From contig NZ_CAMLSE010000028.1 in NCBI RefSeq assembly GCF_946482605.1, positions 38,173-102,172 of the forward strand: a stretch of 64,000 nucleotides of DNA, written 5' to 3'. This document shows positions 33,238 to 42,878 of the stretch, piece by piece. Source of the DNA: an uncultured Dyadobacter sp. (GTDB lineage Bacteria > Bacteroidota > Bacteroidia > Cytophagales > Spirosomataceae). The notes below the pieces were generated by a model. The model worked only from the letters and a program-made list of their open reading frames with translations. It did no database searches and was not told the origin of the DNA. The position numbers and the translations under genes are program-made. Each line of letters begins with the position of its first letter. The stretch's first letter is position 1.

Positions 33238-35541
33238 ATGAAGCTCCCCCTTCAATTTATTGCTTTTATAATACTTTGTCTGCCACCCTGCCTTGCGCAG
33301 CAGGATAACACATCCAAACTGTGGTACAAACAGCCCGCCCGGCAATGGGAAGAGGCGTTGCCGGTCGGCAACGGCGCATTGGCTGCCATGGTTTTCGGAG
33401 GGGTCAGCAATGAACAGATCCAGTTCAATGAAGAAACCTTATGGACCGGCGAACCCCGAAGCTACGCGCATGAGGGTGCAGCCCGCCACCTGACGGCTAT
33501 CAGGACGTTACTGAACGAAGGGCAGCAGAAAGAGGCCGAAGCGCTCGCCAACAAAGAGTTTATGAGCCAGCCGCTCCGGCAAATGGCCTATCAGGCGTTT
33601 GGCGACGTTTACATCGATTTTCCCGGTCATGAAAAATTCTCCGGTTACCAACGCGAACTGGATCTGGCGACTGCCACCGCCACCGTCCGCTATAATGCCG
33701 GGGGTGTGGACTATACCCGACAGGCATTCGCCAGCTATCCGGCCAAGGCCATTTACTATGAACTCACCAGTTCGAAAAAAGAGGCTCTCGGCTTCTCGGT
33801 TCGCATGGACGCCATTCACAAGAGCAAAAAAGTCACGGCCAGTGGTAACGAACTGATGCTCGAAGTGAAGGTTGAGAATGGTGTACTTTCGGGCATTGCA
33901 CGGCTGAAAGTGTTAACGGATGGGAAAGTCAGGGAGGCGAATGGCCAACTCACCATTGCGCATGCGACCCGTGCGACGCTGGTGTTGTCGGCAGCGACGC
34001 CTTATGTCAATTACAAGAGCATTAATGGGGATCCCGGTGTCAAAACGAGCTCCATTCTCCGCAATGCCACTACGTACCAGGCAGCCTACAAAGCACATTT
34101 AACCGATTATCAAAACCTTTTCAACCGCTTCCGGTTCTTCCTGCCTGCTAACGACGCATCCGGCCTGCCGACCGACGAGCGGCTGATCCGTTTCAAAAGT
34201 AACCCGGATGATCCTGCATTACTTGCCTTGTACGTGCAGTACGCGCGCTACCTGCTCATCGCGAGCAGCCGCCCGGGAACGCACGCAGCCAACTTACAGG
34301 GTAAATGGAACCATAAACTGGCCCCTTCATGGGACAGCAAATACACGGTCAACATCAATACGGAAATGAATTACTGGCCGGCGGAGCTGACCAACCTGAG
34401 CGAATGCCACGAGCCGCTTTTCGATCTGGTTAAAGACGCGTCCCAGACCGGTGCCGAGGTGGCGAAAGTACATTATAATGCCAATGGGTGGGTCTTGCAT
34501 CACAACACGGATCTCTGGCGAGGAGCTGCTCCCATCAATGCTTCAAACCATGGTATATGGGTGACAGGCGGCGCTTGGCTTAGTCTGCATTTGTGGGAGC
34601 ATTACCGCTTTACGCAGGACAGGGCTTTTCTCCAAAAAACCGCATATCCGTTGATGAAAGGGGCAGCCGAATTCTTCCTCGATTTTCTGGTGAAAGATCC
34701 CAAAACAGGCTACCTGATCAGTTCGCCCTCCAACTCACCGGAAAACGGGGGCCTGGTGGCCGGCCCTACGATGGACCATCAGATCATCCGTGCCTTGTTC
34801 AAAGCTTGTATTGAAACAGCGGCGATCCTCCAAACCGACGCCGCATTTGCCGAAAAACTTACTCAAACCTCAAAGCAAATCGCTCCGAACCAGATCGGTC
34901 GCCACGGACAGTTGCAGGAATGGATGACCGATATCGACGACACCACCAACCATCATCGTCATGTCTCGCATTTATGGGGGGTGTACCCGGGCGAAGAGAT
35001 CACTCCGACCGCCACGCCCGGCCTGACCCGCGCTGCTATCAAATCATTGAATTACCGGGGCGATGACGGTACAGGTTGGAGCCTGGCATGGAAGATCAAC
35101 TATTGGGCGCGGTTCCTCGACGGCGAGCACGCCTATACGATGATCCGCAAACTGTTTAACCCGGTATTCGACGCCGGACAGAAAATGAGCGGCGGAGGAT
35201 CCTACCCCAACCTCTTCGACGCGCATCCGCCTTTTCAGATTGACGGAAATTTCGGCGGGGCATCAGGCATTTTGGAGACATTGGTCCAAAGCCATTTAAG
35301 CGAAATCAACCTCTTACCTGCATTACCTGCTGCGTTGCCGGAGGGCAAAGTAAGGGGCATTTGTACCAGAGGCGGTTTTGAAATGGATCTGGAATGGAAA
35401 AACGGCAAACTTCAGACTGTCACTGTTTTATCCAAAACCGGCAATAAATGCACCATGCGCTACGGCGACAAGGTGATCACCATCCCAACCGTGCAGGGAA
35501 GGAGCTATCGTTTCGACGGGACTCTGAACGCGTTAAAATAA
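33238..35541 (+). CDS. GH95 alpha-L-fucosidase-like glycoside hydrolase
   Basis: A 767-residue exported enzyme when started at the ATG at 33238 (MKLPLQFIAFIILCLPPCLAQ, a signal peptide); earlier in-frame ATGs (33091, 33229) only lengthen the leader. GH95 features are clear: WYKQPARQWEEALPVGNG at the mature N terminus, NTEMNYWPAELTNL, SPENGGLVAGPTMDHQIIRALF with the general-acid Glu, WSLAWKINYWARFLDG and PFQIDGNFGGASGI with the catalytic-region Asp. Known members are inverting 1,2-alpha-L-fucosidases or alpha-L-galactosidases. It stands alone, not in a SusCD locus. Confidence 0.9.
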   Translation: MKLPLQFIAFIILCLPPCLAQQDNTSKLWYKQPARQWEEALPVGNGALAAMVFGGVSNEQIQFNEETLWTGEPRSYAHEGAARHLTAIRTLLNEGQQKEAEALANKEFMSQPLRQMAYQAFGDVYIDFPGHEKFSGYQRELDLATATATVRYNAGGVDYTRQAFASYPAKAIYYELTSSKKEALGFSVRMDAIHKSKKVTASGNELMLEVKVENGVLSGIARLKVLTDGKVREANGQLTIAHATRATLVLSAATPYVNYKSINGDPGVKTSSILRNATTYQAAYKAHLTDYQNLFNRFRFFLPANDASGLPTDERLIRFKSNPDDPALLALYVQYARYLLIASSRPGTHAANLQGKWNHKLAPSWDSKYTVNINTEMNYWPAELTNLSECHEPLFDLVKDASQTGAEVAKVHYNANGWVLHHNTDLWRGAAPINASNHGIWVTGGAWLSLHLWEHYRFTQDRAFLQKTAYPLMKGAAEFFLDFLVKDPKTGYLISSPSNSPENGGLVAGPTMDHQIIRALFKACIETAAILQTDAAFAEKLTQTSKQIAPNQIGRHGQLQEWMTDIDDTTNHHRHVSHLWGVYPGEEITPTATPGLTRAAIKSLNYRGDDGTGWSLAWKINYWARFLDGEHAYTMIRKLFNPVFDAGQKMSGGGSYPNLFDAHPPFQIDGNFGGASGILETLVQSHLSEINLLPALPAALPEGKVRGICTRGGFEMDLEWKNGKLQTVTVLSKTGNKCTMRYGDKVITIPTVQGRSYRFDGTLNALK

Positions 35542-35645
35542 ATTCTTTTTTTTGACGGCGTTCAAAATGCTGCTGACATACTGCTGTCACAGGCCGGTGT
35601 TTAGTTTGTAATGCAATCAAACAATAAACATTAAAAACCTTTGAC

Positions 35646-36164
35646 ATGGAAACTAGCAGCATCGAAAAAGAAATCACAACAAACGCCAACGTTATCAATT
35701 CCGAAGCATTACTGGCACATTGGCAAGGGCATCGCAGCCTTAGCAGGAAGGTTATTGAAGCATTTCCTGAAGATCAGTTTTACAATTTTTCGATCGGCGG
35801 CATGCGCACTTATGCCGAGCTAACGATGGAAATGATCGGCCTGACCGCACCGGGCATCCGGGGTATCGTATATGGCGACTGGACATTCTCCGAACCCGCA
35901 CTCGATTCCTCCACGCCTGCGCCAGCCACCCGGGAAGAAGTATTGAAACTGTGGGACCTTGTCACCGAATACATCAACCACCTTTGGCCACAAATCCCCA
36001 CGGCTCGCTTCCAGGAGGTTGAAGCGGCGTTCGGCCAATACGAAAACACGATCTACGGAACGATATTGTATCTGATCGACAACGAAATCCACCACCGTGC
36101 GCAGGGTTTTGTTTACCTGCGGGCACTGGGCATCCAGCCGCCTTTCTTCTGGGACCGGTACTGA
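35646..36164 (+). CDS. DinB-family four-helix metalloprotein
   Basis: A 172-residue DinB/YfiT-like protein. LLAHWQGHRSLSRKVIEAFP near the start and NEIHHRAQGFVYLRALGI near the end provide the usual metal-binding histidines; the GGMRTYAELTMEMIGLT segment forms the second helix, though His there is absent. DinB-like proteins are metal-dependent thiol transferases or uncharacterised stress proteins. Monocistronic with its own terminator. Confidence 0.8.
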   Translation: METSSIEKEITTNANVINSEALLAHWQGHRSLSRKVIEAFPEDQFYNFSIGGMRTYAELTMEMIGLTAPGIRGIVYGDWTFSEPALDSSTPAPATREEVLKLWDLVTEYINHLWPQIPTARFQEVEAAFGQYENTIYGTILYLIDNEIHHRAQGFVYLRALGIQPPFFWDRY

Positions 36165-36185
36165 GCATCTATCAGGCCATGAAAT

Positions 36186-36246
36186 AAATCCCTGCCCGAA
36201 AAGCACCGCGATCGACCTCGTGGGCATTTCCCGGCAGGGATTTTTG
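36186..36246 (+). terminator. Hairpin terminator after a DinB-family gene
   Basis: AAATCCCTGCC (36186-36196) pairs with GGCAGGGATTT (36233-36243), followed by TT and G-rich/T-rich sequence. The loop is long (36 bases) but can fold internally. Confidence 0.6.
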
Positions 36247-36315
36247 TTTCGCTTTTCTGGAATGGTTTTAGTATATACCTTCGTGCAGTACCAAAACTCT
36301 TAAGTGATGCCGCAT

Positions 36316-36927
36316 ATGAAACTAACGATTTTGAATGCGATCGGTGCCTTCGCATTACTGATGCCCCTGGTTGAGGTTAATGCGCAAGTAAGGCAGCCCG
36401 CTCCTACCGGACAAGTTCCCAAGGCGTATTCCGGCGTACAAAGCGCTCCCGGCGCCGCTCTTCAACCCAAGCCTACCGGGCAGATTGCTCCCGAGGTACC
36501 GGGTCAGTTGGGAGTAATACACCAACCGGGCCAGCCGGCGACGTTGCCTGCCCAAAAAGTTTCGGAAGTACAGGACCTTGGTTTTGAGGTCAATTCGAAA
36601 CCGGTGGTACAGCAAGGGATGGTACCGAAAGTAAATACCTCGCAAGATCCATTGACGATGCCTGAGCGGTATCAGCCGCAGGTGCGCCCGCAAGCCAATA
36701 CCATCAACGCCGAACAGGCACAGCAGGCGATCGAACAATTGCAGCAGACCGAGCCGGTAAGGATCAATGGGGCAGCGCCCGCACAGACAACGAGCCAAAC
36801 CACAACGGTCACAACATCCACTGCCCCGCAGACTGGCACCCGGACATCGAAAAGCGCTTCTGTACCTGCCACTTCATCATCCAAAACGGGAAGTACCACG
36901 ACAGCTCCCGCGAGCACACAGCCCTGA
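36316..36927 (+). CDS. Secreted Pro/Gln/Thr-rich hypothetical protein
   Basis: A 203-residue exported protein with signal MKLTILNAIGAFALLMPLVEVNAQ. The mature part is low complexity: PAPTGQVP/KPTGQIAPEVPGQ repeats, then a QQAIEQLQQ helix, and a Ser/Thr-rich tail (TTTVTTSTAPQTG). No catalytic domain is seen. Start at 36316 is preferred to the in-frame GTG at 36304 or ATG at 36307 because it opens the signal peptide. It may be a disordered surface or periplasmic protein. Confidence 0.6.
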   Translation: MKLTILNAIGAFALLMPLVEVNAQVRQPAPTGQVPKAYSGVQSAPGAALQPKPTGQIAPEVPGQLGVIHQPGQPATLPAQKVSEVQDLGFEVNSKPVVQQGMVPKVNTSQDPLTMPERYQPQVRPQANTINAEQAQQAIEQLQQTEPVRINGAAPAQTTSQTTTVTTSTAPQTGTRTSKSASVPATSSSKTGSTTTAPASTQP

Positions 36928-36936
36928 AAATAACTG

Positions 36937-36965
36937 AAATGCCCTGCCACCACAGGGCATTTTGC
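36937..36965 (+). terminator. Rho-independent terminator
   Basis: AAATGCCCTG (36937-36946) pairs with CAGGGCATTT (36953-36962) around a six-base loop, then TGCTTCT. It follows the Pro/Gln-rich protein gene by ten bases. Confidence 0.75.
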
Positions 36966-37105
36966 TTCTCATCATGACCTTACTACCCGGACTGCTCCTG
37001 AGTACGAGCAAGCACAAGCGGCGTCTTGCCCTTTGAATAAAACCTTGGCTCATTTCACCCGCAAAATTGTCCCATACTCCCATCCGCCGGATGTGATGCT
37101 GGCAG

Positions 37106-37113
37106 TATCTTTG
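37106..37113 (+). promoter_or_regulatory. Putative -7 promoter box of the MFS gene
   Basis: TATCTTTG matches the TAnnTTTG consensus and lies 50 bases before the MFS start codon at 37164. No convincing -33 TTTG is seen at the usual distance. Confidence 0.35.
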
Positions 37114-37163
37114 TAACAACACTTCACAAACCGGTGACAAACCGGAGGCTAACTCAATTCGTT

Positions 37164-38501
37164 ATGAAAAGCTTTTACGCCGTGCTCGCCAATTCTTTGG
37201 CAGCGGCACTCACCAATACGTTTGTCTGGTTCGCCGTGACTTTCTGGGTTTACCTGGAAACACGGTCAGTGTTGGCGACCTCCATTATGGCCGGTGTTTA
37301 CCTGGCTACCGTGGCAGTGTCGGGCTTTTTCCTGGGCTCGATCGTAGATCGCTACCGTAAAAAAACGTCGATGATGCTCTCCGCTGTCAGTACGCTTGTG
37401 CTGTATGTGCTTGCGTTGATCGTGTATCTCACCACGCCCGCCGAAGTTTTCAAGGACGATTCGAGTATCAACCTTTGGCTCTTCATCACCTTGTGCCTTT
37501 TCGGGGCCATTACGGGCAACATTCGTACCATCGCACTTTCAACGGTCGTTACAATCCTGATCGAGGAAGAAAACCGGGACAAAGCCAACGGCATGGTCGG
37601 AACGGCTAATGGAGTGTCGTTCCTTGTAGCTTCCATCTTTTCGGGGCTGGTTATCGGGTACATGGGCGTGTTATGGATGCTCATACTGGCTGTCGCGCTC
37701 AGCGTACTGGTCATCGCCCACCTGACGACGATCCCGATTCCTGAAAAGGAGATCGTCCACGCCGAACCACATACGCAGCGTATCGACATTCGGGGTACTA
37801 TCGCTGCGGTAGGGACGGTTCCGGGGCTTTTCGGATTGATATTTTTCAACACTTTCAACAATTTCCTGGGTGGTGTGTTCATGTCGTTAATGGACGCCTA
37901 CGGGCTGTCACTCGTTTCGGTTCAGGCCTGGGGAGTCCTGTGGGGCATTCTCAGCCTCGGCTTTATCGTTGGCGGACTGGTGGTTGCAAAACGGGGACTC
38001 GGGAAAATGCCATTAAAAACCCTGTTCATTTCCAACATCATCATGTGGGGCATCTGTATGATCTTCCCCATTCAGGCGTCCATTGTATTACTCGGTGTAG
38101 GCATGTTTGTCTACCTCTGCCTCATTCCGGTAGTGGAAGCAACCGAACAGACTATTTTACAGAAAGTGATCCCTCCGGAACGTCAGGGGCGGGTATTCGG
38201 CTTTGCGCAAAGCGTCGAACAGGCCGCGTCGCCCGTTACCGCATTCCTCATCGGGCCCATTGCCAAATTCGTTTTTATTCCTTTTATGACCAGCGGTGCG
38301 GGCGCACGTCTGATCGGGCCGTGGTTTGGGACCGGGACTGCCCGTGGACTGGCACTTTTATTTATAGTAACCGGGATCATAGGACTGATCGTCACACTGA
38401 TAGCCATGCAATCGCCCGCATACAGGAAGCTATCACTTGTTTATAAAAAACCGGCCCCGGAGTATGATGCCGGCAAGGCGGTCATTCGGGAAGAGGCCTG
38501 A
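37164..38501 (+). CDS. Major facilitator superfamily transporter
   Basis: A 445-residue protein with about twelve hydrophobic segments. The MFS loop 2-3 motif is present as GSIVDRYRKKTSMM (about residues 56-69). VIPPERQGRVFGFAQSVEQAASP resembles the second-half motif of the macrolide/enterobactin exporter-like MFS group. I start at the ATG at 37164 (MKSFYAVLANSL); an in-frame GTG at 37134 adds ten residues. Probable drug or metabolite exporter; substrate unknown. Confidence 0.85.
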   Translation: MKSFYAVLANSLAAALTNTFVWFAVTFWVYLETRSVLATSIMAGVYLATVAVSGFFLGSIVDRYRKKTSMMLSAVSTLVLYVLALIVYLTTPAEVFKDDSSINLWLFITLCLFGAITGNIRTIALSTVVTILIEEENRDKANGMVGTANGVSFLVASIFSGLVIGYMGVLWMLILAVALSVLVIAHLTTIPIPEKEIVHAEPHTQRIDIRGTIAAVGTVPGLFGLIFFNTFNNFLGGVFMSLMDAYGLSLVSVQAWGVLWGILSLGFIVGGLVVAKRGLGKMPLKTLFISNIIMWGICMIFPIQASIVLLGVGMFVYLCLIPVVEATEQTILQKVIPPERQGRVFGFAQSVEQAASPVTAFLIGPIAKFVFIPFMTSGAGARLIGPWFGTGTARGLALLFIVTGIIGLIVTLIAMQSPAYRKLSLVYKKPAPEYDAGKAVIREEA

Positions 38502-38541
38502 AAACACAGTAATCGTATTCAACAACTAATCATCCATCACC

Positions 38542-38931
38542 ATGTTTGCACAAACTAAAGCATTCAGCGGGTTCTCTGTCGACGACCTGCAAAAAGCGGC
38601 GCAGTTTTACGGCGAGGTCCTCGGGCTGGAAGCAGCCCAGCAGCAGGAAATGCCTGTCCTGCATTTGACCATTCACGGAGGCTATGAGGTAATCCTCTAC
38701 GAGAAGCCGAACCATGAACCCGCCACATTTACCGTACTCAATTTTCCGGTGCCCAATATCGAAGAAGCGGTTAAAACGCTCAAATCGAAAGGGGTCAACT
38801 TCGAAAGCTACGACCTGCCCGGACTGAAAACCGATGAAGACGATATCATGCGGGGCAACGGGCCGAAGATTGCGTGGTTCACCGACCCGGCAGGCAATAT
38901 ATTATCCGTGATTGAAAGCAATAAATCATAA
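38542..38931 (+). CDS. VOC-family (glyoxalase/bleomycin resistance-like) protein
   Basis: A 129-residue protein with the two-module VOC fold: FSVDDLQKAAQFYGEVLGLE at residues 10-29 and IAWFTDPAGNILSVIE at the C terminus, whose Glu is the usual metal ligand. Members are glyoxalases, isomerases, dioxygenases or binding proteins. It is followed after 22 bases by a DinB-family gene, probably in one transcript. The substrate cannot be inferred. Confidence 0.85.
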   Translation: MFAQTKAFSGFSVDDLQKAAQFYGEVLGLEAAQQQEMPVLHLTIHGGYEVILYEKPNHEPATFTVLNFPVPNIEEAVKTLKSKGVNFESYDLPGLKTDEDDIMRGNGPKIAWFTDPAGNILSVIESNKS

Positions 38932-38953
38932 ACCTTAACTTCAACTTCATCCT

Positions 38954-39448
38954 ATGGAAACTGTCAAAAGCAACAGAATGCCCGGCATTATCGCTTTGTA
39001 TGACTTGCAAACACCATTTTTCAACTTTGTTCTGGAAAACATCCCGGACAGCGACACCCATAACCGACTCGATACCAAAGCCAACCATGTGGCATGGCTT
39101 GCAGGTGCATTGGTGGAGCAGCGGTTTGACATGGCCCGGCAGCTCGGTGCCGATGTGCGTCAGCAGGCGCATGATCTTTTTGGCGATAACAAGGGAATTC
39201 AGGATGGTGTCACCTATCCTCCGCTGGATACGTTCAGGGCTGACTGGGAAAAAATCACACCCATTCTCAAAGAAAAACTGGAAGGACTCGACGACGAAGC
39301 GCTCGAAAAACGCATTGAAATGGGGCCGGAATTCTCGATGTCGCTATACGAGCTGATCACGTTCGTGAGCTACCGCGAAGCGAACATCATCGGGCAGATC
39401 GCACTGTGGAGGCGACTGCTGGGTTACCCCGCCATGCGCTACATGTAG
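38954..39448 (+). CDS. DinB-family protein
   Basis: A 164-residue DinB-like four-helix protein: ALYDLQTPFFNFVLENIPD in helix 1, NHVAWLAGALVEQRFDMARQLG in helix 2 and FVSYREANIIGQIALWRRLLGY in the last helix. The metal-binding histidines are largely replaced (one His in helix 2; Glu/Gln in the last helix), so it may not bind metal classically. It lies just after the VOC gene. Confidence 0.7.
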   Translation: METVKSNRMPGIIALYDLQTPFFNFVLENIPDSDTHNRLDTKANHVAWLAGALVEQRFDMARQLGADVRQQAHDLFGDNKGIQDGVTYPPLDTFRADWEKITPILKEKLEGLDDEALEKRIEMGPEFSMSLYELITFVSYREANIIGQIALWRRLLGYPAMRYM

Positions 39449-39537
39449 TCGTGGAAAAGAGCCGCGACGCCATCATGAATGCCTTAAAATAGCGCAAATT
39501 GTGCTTTCTTGCGTGTTCAAACCGATCCACGCCGTAC

Positions 39538-39960
39538 ATGAACATATTCCAGCAAGGTATTCAGCTCAAAGAAAGGCGTCGCGGCTTTCACCTGATCACC
39601 GGTGAGGTACTCCATGCTTTGCCGCAGATCGGGAGTATCAAAATGGGGATGTGCCAGGTCTTCATACAGCACACTTCCGCTTCTCTCACCATCAATGAAA
39701 ATGCCGATCCGACCGTGCGCAGGGATTTTGAAATGTATTTCAATAAAAATGTCCCGGAAAACGATCCCGACTACCAGCACGACTATGAAGGCTCGGACGA
39801 CATGCCTGCCCACTTGAAAGCTGCCATTCTCGGAAGTTCAGTGATGATCCCGATCCGTAACGGAAGACTGGCCTTGGGAACCTGGCAGGGCATTTATCTC
39901 TGCGAGCATCGTGATCATGGCGGCAGCCGGAGCTTGATCGTGACCGCCTGGGGGATTTAA
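39538..39960 (+). CDS. YjbQ/UPF0047 family protein
   Basis: A 140-residue YjbQ-like protein starting at the ATG at 39538 (MNIFQQGIQL). Conserved stretches are GMCQVFIQHTSASLTINENADP, DDMPAHLKAAILGSS and GTWQGIYLCEHRDHGGSR; the His/Cys positions are those of the family. Members show weak thiamine-phosphate synthase activity, while the true role is unclear. Its TAA stop is shared, within TTAA, with the stop of the convergent kinase gene. Confidence 0.85.
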   Translation: MNIFQQGIQLKERRRGFHLITGEVLHALPQIGSIKMGMCQVFIQHTSASLTINENADPTVRRDFEMYFNKNVPENDPDYQHDYEGSDDMPAHLKAAILGSSVMIPIRNGRLALGTWQGIYLCEHRDHGGSRSLIVTAWGI

Positions 39961-41987
39961 GAATTGCCCAGCGAAAGGCTGAAAATCATCCCGTTGCCTG
40001 TATTGGGCCGGACAGAAATCCGGCAGGAAATCGCCTTCGCCAAGTCCCGGATAAGGTGAAGCCCCAGTCCTGTTTTAATTCCAATGGCCGCCTGGTCGTC
40101 ATACAATGCGTGGAGCTGCTCGTCGGAAGCACCCGGACCATTATCGGTGACCGACAGAACGACCAAATCGCCTTCTGTCCTGGCTTCCCATCGTATACAT
40201 GCCGCATCTGTATTTTTAAGGGCCTTGACGGCATTGTTGGTGAGGTTCTGCATGATGGTCCTGAGATAATCCTCATCGGTAACGACCATCAGGTTTTCAG
40301 GGTCTTCGAAACTGAATGCAATGCCGGTAGTCCCTGAGAAGAACTTCCCGATGTATGCGAACAACTCTGCCACCGCAACACGGCGGGCCTGAGGCTTGAA
40401 TTGCTGCATCTGACTCTTGCTCCACAGTAACATCGACTCCATTGTTTCCAGCAACGCCTCCGCCGAATCGGTCATTCGCTTCTGGTGAACCTCCACGGCC
40501 TCCGGGGCGATCAAATCAGGGGCTTCTTTTTGCAAATGCAGAAAATTGACCAAATTGGCGACGGGGCTCCGCAAGTCGTGGCTCAGGATCGCGAAAAAGC
40601 GTGCCTTCACCTGGTTGGCCTCGTCCAGCTCATTGTTCAGGTGCAGCAGCTGGACGTTGGTCCGTTTCCGGATCCGGTTTTGCCACCAGAGCAGCGCCCC
40701 TATCGCTGCCAGCACCAGCAAACCGCTCACAAAAATCCAGCGTTGCTTTTTCTGTGCCTGTAATTCGAGCTCATTGATCTGTATCTGCTTGTCGCGCAAT
40801 GCAATTTCCCGCTCCCCTTCCATTCCCGCGATTTTGTTTTTTTCTTCCTGTGAAAATAAAGAGTCCTGCACCGATTGAAAGGTCCGGAAATTATAATAGG
40901 CATCCCGGAAATCCCCGCGCTGCTCCTGCACTTCGGCAAGCACGCCCGTGAAATGGGCCTTTTGACTGATATCACCATTCTCATTACTTACTTCAATCGC
41001 CCTTTTGAGGTATTTTTCAGCATGGACCAAAAGCTGGCTTTTATTTGAAATACCTTTCGGCAGTAAGCCCGTCGTGTACATTTCCAGGTATGCGACACCA
41101 ATGTTGCCCAGGTTGTTGCCTGCTTCCAGATGCACGGGGTTCACCTCGTTCCAGAGCTTTTCAGCCCTCAGCCCGTATGCAAGCCGACTGTCAAACCGGC
41201 GAGCTTCGAGTATAGACAAACTGCTCAATGCTCGTGCCATTCCCTCTTTGTTGCCGGCCTGCCCATGAAGATCGAGGGCTTTGCGAAAATGGGTCCGGGA
41301 AGCTGTCGTATCTTTCATTTCATAATAAATGCTGCCCAGGGAATTATGCGAGTTTCCCAGCTCCCTCGCGACGTTATAAATGTCCGATTTAGCGAGCTGC
41401 TCCCGAAGTTTCAGCGCCTTCTGGCTATAAAAAAGCGCCTTTTTGTAATTTTTCTGTACCAGATAAATCGAACCGACATTGTCGTTTGCATTCCCGATCA
41501 GGTAATTGTCGCCCTGCTTTTCGGCCTCCCGTAACCCCATCAGGTAATAGCGGGTGGCCTCGGTATAGTTGGAAGCGATATTAGAATACATCGCCCCGAT
41601 ATTATTAAAAGTAGTAGCAATATTAAAAGTATCTCCCATTTTATGAAAAACAACCAGCGCTCTTCGGTTATAAAACAGGCAGGAATCTACATTACCCATA
41701 TCACTAAACGCCCTGGCCATGGCCGAGTTGAAAACCCCTATCCCCCGCTGCCATTTCATAGCCGACACGTGCGCCAGGCCCAGTCGCGCATAATACAATG
41801 CCTGACGTGTGTCCGAGAAGAAATACTCATCGGCAATGCGTTTGTAGAACCGCCCTTTCGCTGTATCGTTCTTGGCTCGCGGAAGTTCGGATATGAGGGA
41901 ATCTATCAACGCCTGTCCTTCCTTTTGACCCAGCACGGTGTGAGCGGTCAAAATACACAGCAGCGAAAACACGATGGCTCGGATCAT
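39957..41987 (-). CDS. TPR-containing sensor histidine kinase
   Basis: A 676-residue kinase. Signal peptide 1-20; about six periplasmic TPR repeats (50-380); a coiled coil; one membrane helix (about 417-435, WIFVSGLLVLAAIGALLWW); then HisKA with phosphoacceptor H470 (FFAILSHDLRSPVANL) and an HATPase domain (MQNLTNNAVKAL N-box, GLGLHLIRDLAKAI G-box). The ligand is unknown; TPRs suggest protein sensing. It lies three bases after the LytTR regulator gene, its likely partner. Confidence 0.85.
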   Translation of the reverse strand: MIRAIVFSLLCILTAHTVLGQKEGQALIDSLISELPRAKNDTAKGRFYKRIADEYFFSDTRQALYYARLGLAHVSAMKWQRGIGVFNSAMARAFSDMGNVDSCLFYNRRALVVFHKMGDTFNIATTFNNIGAMYSNIASNYTEATRYYLMGLREAEKQGDNYLIGNANDNVGSIYLVQKNYKKALFYSQKALKLREQLAKSDIYNVARELGNSHNSLGSIYYEMKDTTASRTHFRKALDLHGQAGNKEGMARALSSLSILEARRFDSRLAYGLRAEKLWNEVNPVHLEAGNNLGNIGVAYLEMYTTGLLPKGISNKSQLLVHAEKYLKRAIEVSNENGDISQKAHFTGVLAEVQEQRGDFRDAYYNFRTFQSVQDSLFSQEEKNKIAGMEGEREIALRDKQIQINELELQAQKKQRWIFVSGLLVLAAIGALLWWQNRIRKRTNVQLLHLNNELDEANQVKARFFAILSHDLRSPVANLVNFLHLQKEAPDLIAPEAVEVHQKRMTDSAEALLETMESMLLWSKSQMQQFKPQARRVAVAELFAYIGKFFSGTTGIAFSFEDPENLMVVTDEDYLRTIMQNLTNNAVKALKNTDAACIRWEARTEGDLVVLSVTDNGPGASDEQLHALYDDQAAIGIKTGLGLHLIRDLAKAISCRISVRPNTGNGMIFSLSLGNS

Positions 41988-41990
41988 TTG

Positions 41991-42704
41991 CTATTTCAGA
42001 TTGACCAATACGTCCTTAAAACTCCTGCCGACCGGCAAAATATGCTCCCTGACAAAAACCTGCTGGGGCGCTATTTTGTCGATATAATGACGCTGCACCG
42101 CATAGCTCCTGTGGATACGTACAAAGGACCTGAATGCATTTTCCAGCAATAGATTACCGATCGATGATAACACACTGTATTTGCGGGTGGTGGTCACGAT
42201 CCGCGTGTAGTCTTTCAATGCCTCGAGATAAACGATATCATGCAGGTTCAGCTTGATCTGCTGGTGGCCGTCCTTGATAAAAACCGTGTTATCACTGCCC
42301 AGACTGTATTCGAACAGTTCGGCCTTGCGCTTCATTTCGAAAAAGCTTTGCAACCGTTGCATGCAATGGGCAAAACGCTCCGCTCTGACCGGTTTGACCA
42401 GAAAATCAAATACTTCCAGCTCAAAACTCTCGGCCGCATAATCAGGGTAGGCGGTAATGAAGATACACACAGGCACCTGCATCATCCGGCTTCTGAATTC
42501 GAGGCCATTCACATCCGGCATATCGATATCGCTCAGGATCACGTCCACATCCGAGTGTTGTAATGCATTTACAACGTCGGCCACCGAGCTGAATGCGCCG
42601 ACGATTTCAAGAAACGGATACTTACGTGCGTGCATGAGCGTCGTGAGGCGATCGATTTCATCATCATCGACGATCACACAACGAAAAACCGGCGTGTCGG
42701 TCAT
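41991..42704 (-). CDS. LytTR-family response regulator
   Basis: A 237-residue regulator with receiver (acidic residues IVDDDE at 11-16, phosphoacceptor D59 in ILSDIDMPDVNG, K in FLVKPV) and LytTR DNA-binding domain (about 135-237, FRSFVRIHRSYAVQ). It precedes the TPR kinase in the same operon. A LytTR regulator with a HisKA-type kinase, rather than LytS, is a frequent Bacteroidota arrangement. Confidence 0.9.
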   Translation of the reverse strand: MTDTPVFRCVIVDDDEIDRLTTLMHARKYPFLEIVGAFSSVADVVNALQHSDVDVILSDIDMPDVNGLEFRSRMMQVPVCIFITAYPDYAAESFELEVFDFLVKPVRAERFAHCMQRLQSFFEMKRKAELFEYSLGSDNTVFIKDGHQQIKLNLHDIVYLEALKDYTRIVTTTRKYSVLSSIGNLLLENAFRSFVRIHRSYAVQRHYIDKIAPQQVFVREHILPVGRSFKDVLVNLK

Positions 42705-42732
42705 AACAGGGAACGGATGGGCTTGTGTTTAC

Positions 42733-42740
42733 CAAATTTA
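42733..42740 (-). promoter_or_regulatory. Putative -7 promoter box of the LytTR/kinase operon
   Basis: Read on the minus strand, TAAATTTG matches TAnnTTTG and lies 28 bases before the regulator's start codon. No good -33 element at the expected distance. Confidence 0.35.
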
Positions 42741-42819
42741 AGATAGTTTGCCTGAAAGTCTGTGTGTAGCGGGTCGTTTTAGTTACTGGTCTATTTAAAA
42801 TGTCGTTCGTCGAAGCCCC

Positions 42820-42851
42820 ATTGCGACCGCATTGTGCCCCTCCTATTTTTG
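42820..42851 (+). promoter_or_regulatory. Putative Bacteroidota-type promoter
   Basis: ATTG at 42820-42823 and TATTTTTG at 42844-42851 are separated by 20 bases, fitting TTTG-N19-21-TAnnTTTG with one change. The start codon of the SGNH-like lipoprotein gene follows 27 bases later. Confidence 0.5.
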
Positions 42852-42878
42852 GAACAGCATTGATTTAAAACATACTCT